A stretch of 64,000 bases of DNA from Antilocapra americana (taxonomy: Eukaryota > Chordata > Mammalia > Artiodactyla > Antilocapridae). Of the stretch, positions 22,742 to 35,829 are shown in pieces; the first letter of the stretch is position 1, and the number at the start of each line of letters is the position of its first letter. Location: contig ML664199.1 of the NCBI GenBank assembly GCA_007570785.1, forward strand, positions 19,662,597-19,726,596, in the 5' to 3' direction. A model generated the notes under the pieces. That model was not told the origin of the DNA and ran no database searches. It saw only the letters and a program-made list of their open reading frames with translations. Made by a program: the position numbers and the translations under genes.

Positions 22742-23868
22742 GAAGAATAAGAATAGACTTCAAAGCCAAGAACTCATCAAATAAAGGAAAATTATAGCCT
22801 GGAGAGAATCCTCATGGAACCACACTCATCAGTGGGGAAGGAGCTATTGGGGCAGGTGTGCATTTGACCACCGACCAGACCAGATAATTTTAACCATCAC
22901 TGACATGGGCACAGGTCTGCATTCCAGTCCCACTGACTTCCCAAATTTTCTTTTCAAAATTCTCAAAGGGGACCTTTACATAAGCTATTCCCTCTGCCAA
23001 CACAAGCACCAACTCTGTCACTCTTCTTTCAAACACAATTAAATATTTCAGGGAATGACAAGACAATCTTCACCCCAACACATGGTTCTTACAAAACTCT
23101 CTACTTTCCTTTCATTGCTCTTTTCTCATAAGCAGTTTTATGTTTAGTTGCATGAATATTTGTTTTCCTCTCATACAATAGAGAGCAGGTATTATGTCTA
23201 TTTTTGTAACCATTGCATCAACAGTGCTTAGTAAATGGTAAGAACCCAATAGGTATCTTTTGAGCAAAAAAATAAAAAGAACCTCAGAACCAGTGTATGC
23301 TCTTATTCAGCATGGGAAGTACTTGCTATGAGTCAGTGGGAGCATAGGATTATATGATGATAGCAAAAATCCCCTTAAAGGAAGAGAAAATAATCTGCTT
23401 CTGTGGTTTCCAATTACACCCTCTCAGCTATTGCACTGAAAATAGAATCATGCTTGGTAATTATGGAAGAGATACCTTGGAAGCAGGAGGTATTTACACT
23501 AAATGCCAACTCAGCAAGCAATAGCACAGGAAAAGTATTCTACCCCCTTTTGCTGACTTGTGCCCTGGAGTCTGACATGCTGACTGCACACCTTCCTGCT
23601 CCCCTAAGCCCAGAAATCTAAAGGACTGCAGGGGATCAGATGCAAGCCCACAATTTACTGCAGAATAGAGGAAAAATGAAACAAAACAAAAATATCAAAT
23701 CAAGCAACAAAACAGGGAAAGCTTTCACAGAATCAAGTGCACCTAACAATGTCGGTCATCAGCTGCTCAGACTCTCGTGAAATAACTGCTTCAGGTAGAG
23801 GGTCCTCTAAAAATGAACCAATGGGATGAGTAAAGTAGCATATCTGAGGCTGGCTTGGAGATGCAAAG
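22742..23868. other. Mostly unassigned, with an L2 fragment
   Basis: L2 3'-end-like sequence at about 23165-23268 ('agagagcaggtattatgtct', 'cagtgcttagtaaatggtaa'). Elsewhere no gene or repeat is seen. Confidence 0.45.
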
Positions 23869-24079
23869 GGCCTCCCTGGTGGCTCAGCGGTAAAGAAGCC
23901 ACCTGCCAAATGCAGGAGACGCAGGTTTGATCCCTGGGTTGGGAAGATCCCCTGGAAAAGGAAACGGCAACCACTCCAGTATTCTTGCCTGGGAAATCCC
24001 ATGGACAGAGGACTCTGGTGGGCTACAGGCCATGGGCTCACAGAGTCAGACACGACTTAGTGACTAAACAACAACAACA
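23869..24079 (+). mobile_element. Bov-tA SINE, near full length
   Basis: 'cctccctggtggctcagcgg', 'ggtttgatccctgggttggg', 'agtattcttgcctgggaaat', tail 'gactaaacaacaacaacat'. Flanks share TGGAGATG (23856-23863 and 24080-24087) followed by A-rich sequence, consistent with a TSD. Confidence 0.94.
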
Positions 24080-24087
24080 TGGAGATG

Positions 24088-24555
24088 AGAAACTGGTGCG
24101 GATGATGTACACTGAATCTGCATTGCTGCTCCAGTCATCTAGAAAGTTCACTCAGATATGTGGCCTCCAAGCGGAGATGTGCCTCACAGGTGCACCGTCA
24201 CCCTTCCCAGGACAGGCGACCTCACCCCTCAGCTCTAGCTCTTCTGCAGCTGCAGCTGGTTCTTGGCTTTTTGCTTTCCACTTGGCATAAGCAAGTCTGT
24301 TCATTAGTCCTGGTGCTCTGAGCTCCTGCTTATGGAAACTAATTAGCTCCCTGCCTCTGGTGAGAAAAGGCCATGAGGACCAGGTTCATGTCTCTCATCT
24401 TCCCACTCCTTTCTTGGAAAATACATATATAATTTCTGTTCTTTTCTCCCCCTTTGTTTTATTTTTGCAGAGCTGAGGAGATTGATAGGCTGTTGATTCA
24501 GCAATTTTAATGTCCTGGAAAATGTAATGAAGAGGAGAGAAGACAAAACTATTCA
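24088..24555. other. Single-copy-looking DNA, no gene seen
   Basis: No repeat or exon recognised. Confidence 0.4.
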
Positions 24556-26549
24556 CTAGATCTGGTAGACAGAATGCCTGATGAACTATGGATGGAGCTT
24601 CATGGCATTGTACAGGAGATAGGAATCAAGACCATCCCCAAGAAAAAGAAATGTAAAAAAGCAAAACGGCTGTCTGAGGAGGCCTTACAGATACCTGTGA
24701 AAAGACCGGAGGGGAAAGGCAAAGGAGAAAGGAAAGATATACCCATTTGAATGCAGAGTTCCAAAGAATAACAAGGACAGATAAGAAAGCCTTCTTCATC
24801 GATCAGTGCAAAGAAATAGAGGAAACAACAGAATGGGAAAGACTAGAGATATCTTCAAGAAAAATTAGAGATACCAGGGGAAGATTTCATGCAGGGATGA
24901 GCTCAATAAAGAACAGAAAGGGTAGGGACCTAACAGAAGCAGAAGATATTAAGAAGTGGGAAGAATACACAGAAGAAATATACAAAAAGATCTTTATGAC
25001 CCAGATAATCACAATTGTGTGATCACTCACCAAGCACCAGACATACTGGAATGCAAAGTCAAGTGGGCCTTAGGAGACATCACTACGAACAAAGCTAGTG
25101 GAGGTGATGGAATTCCAGTTGAGCTATTTCAAATCCTGAAAGATGACACTGTGAAAGTGCTGCACTCAATATGCCAGCAAATACGAAAAACTCAGCAATG
25201 GCCACAGGACTGGAAAAGATCAGTTTTCATTCCAATCCCAAATAAAGGCAATGCCAAAGAATGGTCAAACTACCACACAATTGCACTCATCTCACACGCT
25301 AGTAAAGTAATGCTTAAAATTCTCCAAGCCAGGCTTCAGCAATATGTGAACCCTGAACTTCCAGAGGTTCAAGCTGGTTTCAGAAAAGGCAGAGGAACCA
25401 GAGATATAATTGCCAACATCTGCTGGATCACCAAAAAGCAAGAGAGTTCCAGAAAAACATTTACATCTGCTTTATAGAGTATGCCAAAGCCTTTGATTGT
25501 GTGGATCACAATAAACTGTGGGAAATTCTGAAATGGATGGGCATACCAGACCCCCTGACCTGCCTCTTAAGAAACCTATATGCAGGTCAGGAAGCAACAG
25601 TTAGAACTGGACATGGAACAACAGACTGGTTCCAAATAGGAAAAGGAGTACATCAAGGCTGTATATTGTCACCCTGCTTATTTAACTTATATCCAGTGTA
25701 CATCATGAGAAACACTGGGCTGGAGAAATCACAAGCTGAAATCAGGATTGCTGGGAGAAATATCAATAACTTCAGATACGCTTATGACACCACCCTTGGA
25801 CAGAAAGTGAAGAAGAACTAAAGAGCCTCTCAATGAAAGTGAAAGAGGAGAGTAAAAAATATGGCTTAAAGCTCAACATTCAGAAAATTAAGATCATGGG
25901 ATCTGGTCCCATCACTTCATGGCAGATAGATGGGATAACAGTGGAAACAGTGGCTGACATTTTTTTCTGGGCTCCAAAATCACTGCAGATGGTGATTGCA
26001 GCCATGAAATTAAAAGATGCTTATTCCTTGGAAGAAACGTTATGACCAACCTAGACAGCATATTAAAAAGCAGAGATATTATTTTGCCAACAAAGGTCCA
26101 TCTAGTCAAAGCTATGGTTTTTCCAGTGGTCATGTATGGATGTGAGAGTTGGACTATAAAGAAAGCTGAGTGCCAAAGAATTGATGCTTTTGAACTGTGG
26201 TGTTGGAAAAGACTCTTGAGAGTCCCTTGGACTGAAAGGAGACTAGTCCATCCTAAAGGAGATCAGTCCTGGGTGTTCATTGGAAGGACTGATGCTGAAG
26301 CTGAAACTCCAATCCTTTGGCCACCTGATGTGAAGAACCGACTCATTTGAAAAGACCCTGATGCTGGGAAAGATTGAGGGCAGGAGGAGAAGGGGACAAC
26401 AGAGGATGAGATGGCTAGATGGCATCACCGACTCGATGGACATGGGTTTGGGTGGACTCAGGGAGTTGGTGATGGACAGGGAGGCCTGGCGTGCTGTGGT
26501 TCATGAGGTTGTAGAGTCAGACATGACTGAGAGACTGAACTGAACTGAA
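24556..26549 (+). mobile_element. BovB LINE, 5' truncated, about 2 kb
   Basis: It starts in the linker between endonuclease and reverse transcriptase ('ctggtagacagaatgcctga') and runs to the 3' end 'gagactgaactgaactgaag'. It is better preserved than the 18.8-21.9 kb copy, with open stretches of 91, 173, 106 and 102 codons in four frame segments. The endonuclease is absent, so it was truncated on insertion as usual for target-primed reverse transcription. Confidence 0.94.
24570..26345 (+). pseudogene. BovB reverse transcriptase, frameshifted, YAYD active site
   Basis: The linker and reverse transcriptase are readable as 24747-25022 (basic linker, FIDQCKEIEET), 24956-25477 (KASGGDGIPVELFQ, SVFIPIPNKG, VQAGFRKGRGTRD) and 25501-25821 (MDHNKLWEIL, GVHQGCILSPCLFNLY, then the catalytic box). 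Further frame changes lead to the C-terminal part at 26042-26345. The catalytic box at 25777-25788 reads Tyr-Ala-Tyr-Asp instead of Tyr-Ala-Asp-Asp: the first metal-binding Asp codon is TAT. A TAG occurs just before the DHNK block (about 25476). It cannot encode a working polymerase. Confidence 0.9.
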
Positions 26550-28588
26550 GGTGACTTCAGCTGTGTCATATTGAGGGTCTGCAAGGCAAGGTTAATGTCA
26601 TTGCTTAAACGATCACTAGCCCCAAAGCATAGGTGGTGCTCTTCAGCATCTGTGTCTCCCTTGCCTCTCTGTTTGGCTTTGGTTCCCCCCTTTCCTACAG
26701 TAGATAATGAGTTTATCCTACCTCCTCGCCTACCCAACATCCTTCTAGCTCTGGATGAAGCCCATTAACTCCTTTGACTCCCAAGCCAGTCAATGAGTTA
26801 ATGATTGAGTTGCAAGGGATCCTGGTTGCCTCAAAGCTCCTCTCCACTGACAGCAGGGCATGTGAGGGGCATGCCTTGGCACCCAGTTCATACTGTGGTT
26901 CCAAAATGAACAGTTCATCTTCTTGCTTTAGAACTTCCAAAGATTTTAAAGAGACTGTATCAGCATCTCCTAAAATCCCCTTTGTTTCACTGACAGCTTT
27001 AAAAGATCGTCTTCCCTGGCTGCAAAATTACAGATGTCATCTTTAATGATCAATGTTATTTGTCATCCCAGAGGATGATCTCTGGTGAGAATTACAAAGA
27101 TGCCTTTATGAGACAGGTCTAAGAGCCCGGAGTAAATCAGCGGCTGGTTTTATGGTGACCCAAGTGACAGAGCTGAAGTAATCACGTGAAAAGTGACACC
27201 AGCCTCTAAATAACACTCCCTTCCATGTCGCCTCTGACCTGAGGCTCATTTGTTCACTTTGCCTTAAGCCAAATATGCCTTCAGTCCATTGTGTGGGAGA
27301 AGAACATGCAGGGAATCATTATCTGATGGACAGTGGCCTTTAACGCATGCTCTGTCAGTAACCAGCCAAGGACTTATTCACACCAGTTACTTTTCTGAGC
27401 CTCAGTTTCCACAACTGTGAAGTGATTTCTATTTTAGTGCAAAGGTTCTGTGATGCTGTGGTATGTCCTTCATACAAAGCATCTTATGGACCACTAACTG
27501 CATCCTTCATTATCAGAATGAAACCTGGCTGAACACCACACGCTAAAGAGCTTCAGTGTCAGAAACTATACAATAATACCCTCTGGAAAATATAGCCCTG
27601 TGATTGGTTTAAACAACTATTCCTGGCCAAATCAAGGAAGCCTGACAAACACTAATTATGGTCATTAAGTTTATTTGGTTTCCCAGACTTTTCCTGACAT
27701 TCAGAACTCAAAGGCTGATACTCTACCTATGAGTCTTTTTGGAGGAAACCCATAAATAAAAGGTTTTGAGGACCAGCTACGCATAGCAACCAAAAGAAGA
27801 GTTTTTTTACTTTCCTTTTATATGATGAGAATATACAACATGAGGAAGTGGGTCAGACCAGTCACAACGCTGTGCGGGCCTGCCCATGACCTTTGTAGGG
27901 CCTGGGACAAAAGTGAAAATGAAGATCTACTGACTACTGATATCAGTGTTTGTGCTCTTCAGGACCCTGTAAAGCCTGGGGTTCATACCTAGGGCCTCTC
28001 CACACACACCTAAAAGTTTCCCTGTGTCTGTATGACCTGCATGGTCCTTGGTGCATCAAAAGGAGCTAGAACCTCATTCCTAAGGAGTTGCTTCACTCAT
28101 ACCTGGTGTGGTAGGCTGGATCTTCCAATAAATAAAGGGATGTCAGGACAAGACTTAATGTGCAGGATATGTATTAGGGGAAATTCCTAGGAGAGAAAAT
28201 AGAGAATGATAAAAAGAGGCCAGGAAAACTTTCAAACAGCAGTGCAGGTCTGACTACAAGGAAGGATCAAAGAAAGGCAGGCAGGTTGGTGGGAAGAGTT
28301 TTACACTCCAGGGCAGTTCCAAGAAAGTCTATGTGGCCATTAGTCATGCTGAAGATGGTCTCCCATCAGAGGGCAACAGCCTCTTGAAGGAGTGCCCCAG
28401 CTTGGGCATCACTCAGTCATTCTCTGGAGCAGGGTAGAAAGCGTGGCACCAGGTCAAGGTTGTGATGGGTTTCAGAGAGCAGCACCTAGACATAAAGCTC
28501 AGCTTTGCCTCCTGCAGTCACACACCTGAAGGGTTCCCCAGGGCCTTCTTTGTTCTCACAAAACTTCTCTCCAGTACTAACTGCATAC
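26550..28588. other. Long single-copy-looking block
   Basis: About 2 kb with only a MIR-like piece at 27370-27460 ('ttttctgagcctcagtttcc'). A duplicated-looking purine-rich region at 28150-28300 may be an unrecognised old repeat. No exon is supported; frames at 26713-26940 (minus) and 26774-27046 (plus) overlap each other and have no domain. Confidence 0.4.
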
Positions 28589-28798
28589 ACGCATGTGTGC
28601 TCAGTCACCTAGTCGTGTTTAACTCTTTGCGACCCCCTAGACTGTACCCACCAGGCTCCTCTGTCCATGGAATTCCCCAGCCAAGAATACTGGAGAGAGT
28701 TGTCATTTCCTCCTCCATGGAATCTTCCTGACCTAGGGATCCAACCCGCATCTCCTGCATTGGCAGATGGATTCTTTACCACTGAGCCTCCTGGGAAG
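28589..28798 (-). mobile_element. Bov-tA SINE, antisense
   Basis: 'gtgctcagtcacctagtcgt', 'aggctcctctgtccatggaa', 'gattctttaccactgagcct'. Flanked by CTGCATAC at 28581-28588 and 28799-28806, an 8-base TSD. Confidence 0.94.
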
Positions 28799-28806
28799 CT
28801 GCATAC

Positions 28807-29164
28807 TAACTGCAGATGAAGCTGTTTATCAGTATTGCTAAGCAAGCTACCGGTGTGTGTGGCACTATCTCTTTCAATCTCCAAATGTCAGCAGTGCCAC
28901 CATGTGGCAAACTGTGTGCATTTTCAGAAGATGACCTAGCTCTATTTAGGTTACAGAGCTGCTTATTAAAAGAACAGAAATCTAAGGAGAGGATGTCATT
29001 GACCACATCGGCCAGTGTCCCCCTGCCTCACTCACCTCTCTATGCTACAGTGATGGGTGGGGAGGGGGTATCTCCTTTGGAGAAGACACTGGCTCCAAAT
29101 CACAGTCTGCCCCCCTTCCCACTGTGATGTGTGCCTTTGTGAACGTGAAAGCCTTGACATGGGT
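28807..29164. other. No gene or clear repeat
   Basis: Unassigned sequence. Confidence 0.4.
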
Positions 29165-29740
29165 ACTGGATGAAGTTTCTACTAGTGCCAAAACAACTGA
29201 CCACAAATTCAGTGGCTTAAAATACGCCACTTAATATCTCAGTTTCTGTGTCCCTGCATAGCATCTCACAAGCCCAAAATCTAAGTATTAGATAAGTTGC
29301 ACTCTTAACCAGAGGCCCTGGAGAAGAACCCACTTACTTCCAGTCTCACTTAGATTACTGGCTGAATACAGTCCCTACAGTCACAAGGCTGAGGTCTCCA
29401 CTCCCCTACTAACCATCACTTGGGAGTTGCTTTGGGTTTCTAAAGGCCACCTACATCCCTTAACACATAGTTCCCACATCTTCCAAGGCAGTGTGCCTCA
29501 GCTCTCCTTCATGCTTCAAACCTCTGACCTCCCTTTTGTTGCTGGCCCGGAAAGTTTCCAGGCCAGTTTCCAACCCTATTTTAAAGGATTGGTATAACGA
29601 GATTAGACACAACTAGATAATCCAAGATAACTTCCCTAATCTTAAAGTCAATTAATTAGTATCTTAATTACCTCTTTAAAGTCTCTTTTGACAGATAACA
29701 ACATGTTCCTGGGTATGATATCACCCAGTCATAGGCTTTA
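29165..29740 (-). repeat. Possible old LTR (MaLR-like) or MER repeat, antisense
   Basis: The order 'cacaaattcagtggcttaaa' ... 'taattacctctttaaagtct' ... 'tgggtatgatatcacccag' resembles antisense MaLR-type or MER-type mammalian repeats in which a 'gtggctTAAA' block lies near one end. The family is uncertain and no coding part is present. Confidence 0.3.
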
Positions 29741-29764
29741 GGGCAGACAGTCTTTAATGGTGGT

Positions 29765-29978
29765 AAGTAAGTAAGTGTTAGTCACTCAGTTGTATCCAAC
29801 TCTTTGGGATCCCATGGACCATAGCTCCCCAGGTTCCTCTGTCCATGAGATTCTCCAGGAAAGAATACTGGAATTGGTAGCCTTTCGCTTCTCCAGGGGA
29901 TCTTCCCAACTTAGGGATTGAGTTCAGGTCTCCCACATTATAGGCAGATTCTTTACCATCTGAACCACCAGGCATGCC
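29765..29978 (-). mobile_element. Bov-tA SINE, antisense
   Basis: 'agtcactcagttgtatccaa', 'ttcctctgtccatgagattc', 'ttctttaccatctgaaccac'. TSD TTAATGGTGGT at 29754-29764 and TTAATGATGGTG at 29979-29990 (one inserted base). Confidence 0.93.
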
Positions 29979-30071
29979 TTAATGATGGTGGGGGAATGCG
30001 TTTTTAGAACTCTACCTACAGAATAGGTACCTGGACCTAAATGTTTTCCAAAGCTATGTTCCTGTGATGAA

Positions 30072-30690
30072 TGGCAACAGTGACAGACTGTATTTCCTTG
30101 GGCTCCAAAATCACTGCAGATGATGACTACAGCCATGAAATTAAAAGATGCTTGCTCCTTGGAAGGAAAGCTATGACCAACCTAGACAGCATATTAAAAA
30201 GCAGAGACATTACTTTGCCAACAAAGGTCCGTCCAGTCAAGGCTATGGTTTTTCCAGTAGTCATGTATGGATGTGAGAGTTGGACTATAAAGAAAGCTGA
30301 GCACCGAAGAATTGATGCTTTGAACTGTGGTGTTGGAAAAGACTCTTGAGAGTCCCTTGTACTGCAAGGAGATCCAACCAGTCCATCCTAAAGGAAATCA
30401 ATCCTGAATATTCATTGGAAGGACTGATGCTGAAGCTGAAGTGCCAATACTTTGGCCAAGTGATGAGAAGAACTGACTTATCGGAAAAGATCCTGATGCT
30501 GGGAAAGATTGAAGGCAGGAGGAGAAGGGGATGACAGAGGATGAGATGGTTGGATGGCATTACCAACTCGGTGGACATGAGTTTGGGTGACCTCCGGAAG
30601 TTGGTGATGGACAGGGAGGCCTGTCATGCTGCAGTCCATGTGTTTGCAAAGAGTAGGACATGAATGAGCAACTGAACTGAACTGAACTGA
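30072..30690 (+). mobile_element. BovB 3' end, C-terminal domain only
   Basis: A 5' truncated BovB starting near 'gcaacagtgacagactgtat' and encoding the post-RT domain in one fairly open stretch to about 30349 (ITADDDYSHEIKRCLLLG, GCESWTIKKAEHRRID), then frameshifted. 3' end 'gaactgaactgaactga'. TGATGAA occurs at both edges (30065-30071 and 30688-30694), though the right copy overlaps the (ACTGA)n tail, so the TSD call is weak. Confidence 0.92.
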
Positions 30691-30694
30691 TGAA

Positions 30695-32004
30695 AACCTT
30701 AGCCACATAACTCTTAAACAATAGATGAGAATATTAGACACTCAGAGGCCTATACATATGCCTGTCAAGGTGATGGATAAAGCTGCTCCAGGAAGCAGAA
30801 GCCAGAAGAGGACTGGAACCCCCACCAACTCCATCACTCTGCAGGACAGATCTAGAAGCATCAATAAAACCACTTCACAAGACACTTTGCTAAGCTGAGG
30901 AAAATGCAGGACAAAGGAAGTGGGATTACATTTTCAAGACTGCAACTTTAGAGGAATTTAAAGAAGCTACTCAAGTTGATAAATGAGGAAAATCATGACA
31001 ATTCAGTAAAAAGGAAAATATTGCAGTGCCAGCATATCCCTACAGCACAGACATGACACAGACATGAAAAAAAAGATACTAAAGATGAAACAGACTCAAA
31101 TACAATCTACCTATATACAAATAAAAAGCAATCCACTGTCATAAAATAACTTTATGGATTTAAGTTACATAATGTGGGAAAATGTATCTAATAAAATGAC
31201 AAATAAAATATAAGTGATATATATTTTTTCTTAAGTTGACAAAAGGCATTTTTAAGATTAAAAGCAGAGGAAGAAATCCAAAACAAAGCATGACATTTTT
31301 TACTATATATATATTTAAAACTTCTATACAGCTAAAAACAACAATAAAGGAAATTAACATTTTCTTGTTTTGCACTTATTTCTTTTCAGCTGAAATTGAG
31401 AAGCTAATTTGGACCAAGTGAACTTTCTGATCTCTATCTCTACCATTTTCTATATATCTCTAATTCCCAACAACGTGCGCATGCGCACACACAGAGTCAC
31501 CACTACATATGCCATTGGTTCTGAGTCTTCATATCTAGCTCCTTTTGTCTTTAGGATACGTGATAGATATCTTTTCTATCAGGCCTTTTCTGTCCTTGAG
31601 AATAGGATTCCCACAGTCTAAGTTTGGGTTGGGAGGAGGCAGTGATTGGCTTAAGCTTGAAACCTAATCCATGTACCCAGTTTTGAATTATAGCCTTGAT
31701 TTCGGAGTTGTGGGTTTCAAGAACCATGAAACAAAAAACCTTACTTTGATTCTGTGTTTTCCACAGTAACCTCTAACCTCCCTCCTCCATACAAAATTTC
31801 AGGTTTCTACGATTTTCCATATATTTCCATGATTGGTGAAATAGAGATTGTTGTGGATAAGAGACCTTTAAACGCTTATGTTCACCTTTAGTTTTGATAC
31901 ATGTTTAATTTATTTTATTTGGTCTCACAATGCTGCAGTTCATTTATTAATGACTGACTGATAATATCCTTCTAAGATGTTCTCAGGCACTTTAAGACCT
32001 CAAC
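30695..32004. other. Single-copy-looking DNA, no gene seen
   Basis: AT-rich; nothing assignable. Confidence 0.4.
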
Positions 32005-32110
32005 TTCCTCGAGGCCGAGACTGTCCTGTGTCTTGTTTGTGGCTGGGTGGCACAGCCACAACATCGTGCCTGACACCTCACAGATGTGAAGTAACTATTA
32101 ATGGCATGAC
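32005..32110 (+). repeat. L2 LINE 3' end fragment
   Basis: 'ctcgaggccgagactgtcct', 'gtgtcttgtttgtggctg' and 'catcgtgcctgacacctcac' follow the L2 3' end order (…gggactgtgtcttgtt…gtgcctggcac…). Diverged. Confidence 0.6.
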
Positions 32111-35100
32111 TGAACTGTGGCCTCTAAATAAAAAGCTTTCAGAACATTGGTAGTCAGCCACATGGCTACCCAACCCTTGACATTATTAACTACCTTCATC
32201 CTCAGCCATTTAAAATCCTTTAAATGACCTTGAAAGGATGGAATGACCTTTAAAATTATTAGAACTATTCAGGGAGTTGTCTTTATTTGATAGCCACCAA
32301 AATGAGCTGATATCTATCTTTCCTATCAGCACTGGTTGTGTGCTTGCAAACAATCTAGGTTATTATGAATAATATGAATAGTACATACATGAATGTAATT
32401 GAGTGTCTTTTCACAGTGATTTTTTTTTCCCTGACCTTTCCTCATTACTATTATGGTAAACATGTAAGAATTACAATGCCAAGCAGTTAGCAAATAAGGT
32501 CATATAAACATTTAGAGAGAATTTTGCTAGTTCCATTAATAATCACCTCACAGATGGCTGTATTTCATAGCCTTTCTTTGGAAATTCCTTCCACTCTGTG
32601 TTTTTGGAAGTATCTTCGATCTCTTTAATTTGTCTCTGGGATTTTGTCTTGGCCCTACTGCATATGTCATGCAGTGCCTTCCATGTTAAAGACGCTGTCA
32701 TCTTTCTATAGCACTATCTGTTAGATATTCACGCCCACTTCTCATTTTTCTCATGGCTCCTTCCCATCTTTCTGGGCCAGAGTTTTGATGTTCCCCACTC
32801 TTTGGAGGAATTGACTAAGGCAATTCCCACTTCTCTAAATTGTGTTCATTTATCCTATTATCTATGCTTAGCTCCCAAGGTCCAAAATCTTCTAAGTTTA
32901 CTGTAATTCGTTCATTCCCAAGTGTGTGTGTTTACCACCAGGATAGGAAACTTAGGAAACATCAAGAATAGTCACCAAACATGCTATGAATTTTGTGCTT
33001 CATCTCAATTTCCTTGTAACGTTGGGACAAATCCTCTTCAGGGCATCCCTCTGTCTCTCATCAGAATGAATGAATGTTTTGTTGCAAACTCTTCTACCTT
33101 CAGACATGATTGAGATTCTTATCATAGGAGTCTTCATAGTCCCCACAGGGGAAATGGAGGGAGGGAAGGCTAGGAATAGATCTGGGAGATGTCAAATTCT
33201 GTAACGAAATCTCAGTTCAGATTTATTTGGGTCTCCTGTCATATCATTCAGTGTGCAGCACTGTATAATTAATATTAATTATGCATATTTATACACCTAT
33301 CTCTTGGTATTTATGAATTTATTTATCATCTATCTATATGATCTATCATCTAACCTGTCATCCATTTATCTATATCTATTTTCTCCTTATGAAGACTTGC
33401 CTTATTAGCTTTGTATCACTACTCATTAAAAGTAATATAAGCTAAATTGGAGATTTATTTTTAACATAAATTTTGTAAAAGTTCTTGTCCAGGATCTCCT
33501 TTTAAAATAATTATTTTTTTCCACTGAGCTTCCCAATGTACTCAATCTAAACATAAGAAAGAAAAAAGTGGCATTTAAGCCCTTTAGCCTGAAATTCATT
33601 TTTTTAAATTTAACATGTACGTGTTTTGAGGTAGCTCAAGCTTTCTTATTTTATTTATTAATCTTTATATAGATATTATTTTTCATTGAAAGATTGTGTA
33701 TATACAACAGTCATGACAATGATAATATAAAGATTAATTTTATATATTTACATTCCTCAGTATAAGTTAATATGATAAAATTTCCATAGAGTTGATTTTT
33801 TAAACTTTATTTTAGAGTATGACTCCATAAATCTGATTTATAGGGCAATTATGGAAACTCTTTTTACTATCACTTTGGATTAAGAGTGCTCTAGGAAATA
33901 ATCTAATAAAATGGTGATTAAACCACAGCAACTCCTCCAATGAGAGCATGAAAGCTCTGGTCTTTTTTCATTCTTACACTATGTCCTATTCATAGAGTTT
34001 CAATGAGATCCGGAAAAATTTCTCTTGGGCCCTAAATGATTCTATCACTACTAAACATATTTCACACACACAGACTAAAAGTTTGGTGGCTGTTAAGGCT
34101 TTGAAATGCATTCTAATCAGAGTCTCTCAATTGATTCATATGATATCTGGTTTTAGAAGCCATCAAATATGTGAACAATAGAGAATTCCTCAGAATTCTA
34201 CAGACAAATTTGCATGAATCTGAACCTCTGCAACTCAAGAGCTGCCTAGTTATGGAAAGTGGGACTGAAATCTGCTTTCACTCAGTGTAAGCCAATTCAG
34301 CTAGTCATTTTCTAACTGAGCTTTTTCCTTTGAATATTTCTGTGACAAATGGTTTGATTGGCCTTTGAAAAGATTTTTGGGGAGCCATGTAACTCAGGAC
34401 TTTTATGTATTTGAAATCTTTTTGCTTGCCTATCTTTAAAAATAATTTTAAAAATGTATGTACCTATACATATAACTTAAGATAGCTCAAAATTTTTGTT
34501 AAAGTTTTAAATAGTAAGAATGCATATATAATTTGAAATAATATTACATCAATTACAAAAATACTCTGTGACAAAAATGTTACAGTTTTTGAGGCCTATT
34601 ATTATTGATTTAAATATACATAAACAGAATGTTTTAATAATCATGTGTTTTACACAGCTTTCTTCCTTCTGTAACATATTTCCTCTACACCTACTCCACA
34701 GAAGCTTGTTCCAATCTATTATATTTGAGCTTGAAAGTCATCCTTGACTGTCCTATCATATTCTTTTGCAACCAAAACACGTATATAAACTTGGATTTAA
34801 TATATTAATTTGTATGACCCCAGAGTTCTGAATATTACGATTTTCTTAGGAAGTGTTTTGCCACTGAATATTAAAACACATCTCATCAAATAATAGAAAT
34901 ATACAACATTTAAAAATAATTATTTAACATAAAGGTAGAATTTTACTAGAAATGTATCTCTTTATGAAGTAGATGGAGAGCTATAAAAATTGATTACATG
35001 TGTCTGTGGATGTTAATTTTTAATTGAAGACCATATGGCTAAATATTAACTTTTATATTTCTTCATTGTTATAAACTTTAAAAATCTTGTCAACATAAAC

Positions 35101-35818
35101 TATTAGATAAGAATACAGAAAAGTTCTATTACACAGTGATCAGTCATCAAAAATTACTATTAATGATCTATATGCTGAAAGCTCAATTAATCCCTGAATT
35201 AATTTTGTTAAAAACAAACATTTGAACAACCTACTTTGCAAAATAATGTGTTAATCATTATAGCGTTATTCAATTTCTCAACATTAATGATATTTATAAC
35301 TATTCTTTCTCGGCAATTGAAAAATAAAAAGGCCATCAGAAAGGAGAACTCACGCCATGCGTTGACAGCAGGCACATCCTCAGGCAGAACAGTTTCAGCA
35401 AAGAGACATAAGGGATTTGAAATGTTTAAATTTAAGTTACTTAAAGCGCTTTATGTGCATGAACCCAAAGTATGCCTATACCTGCATTTAAAACTACTGA
35501 AGGAGAGAACTGGCCTGAAAAGTTTTCCTGATTTCTTGTATTAAGTGAAGCTGGTAAAATCTCCAGAGGCTTGAGGACAGGCAAAATATTCTATTTGGGT
35601 TATGGCTATTTACACATCCCTAAAAAACCATTGCCTTACATGTTCCTTGGACCAAAGCAACATGTTGATTCGTGAAAGTATACTTCTAAGAACCCAGCTC
35701 AATCTGATGTGTACTGTCTGTAGGCCAGGTAAAACACTATCAAACTTAACTTTTTCTTTTTTTTTTCTTTTAATCTAATTAAGGTCATTGACCACTAAAT
35801 TCCCACTTGAGATTCCTT
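32111..35818. other. Long AT-rich, nearly repeat-free block
   Basis: About 3.7 kb without a recognisable BovB, SINE or recent L1 copy, the longest such stretch in the window. It contains a degenerate TATC-rich tract at about 33245-33395. No exon is supported: the 102-residue frame at 35236-35544 begins with a hydrophobic run but has no recognisable family. Old, unrecognised repeats could be present. Confidence 0.45.
33290..33385. repeat. Degenerate TATC/TATCTA tract
   Basis: Loose repetition of 'atctatc' and 'tatcatc' units; a decayed tetranucleotide microsatellite. Confidence 0.55.
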
Positions 35819-35829
35819 TGCCTTAGAAG

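Noticed and set aside
23869..23960. tRNA gene in SINE heads
   Set aside because: The A- and B-box-like motifs belong to Bov-tA/CHR heads; they lack a complete cloverleaf and are dispersed repeats.
29165..29740. Endogenous retrovirus
   Set aside because: At most an old solitary LTR-like stretch; no gag, pol or env sequence is visible anywhere in the window.
35236..35544. 102-codon frame with a hydrophobic N-terminus, possible membrane peptide
   Set aside because: The hydrophobic run follows from AT-rich sequence; no family resemblance or exon context.
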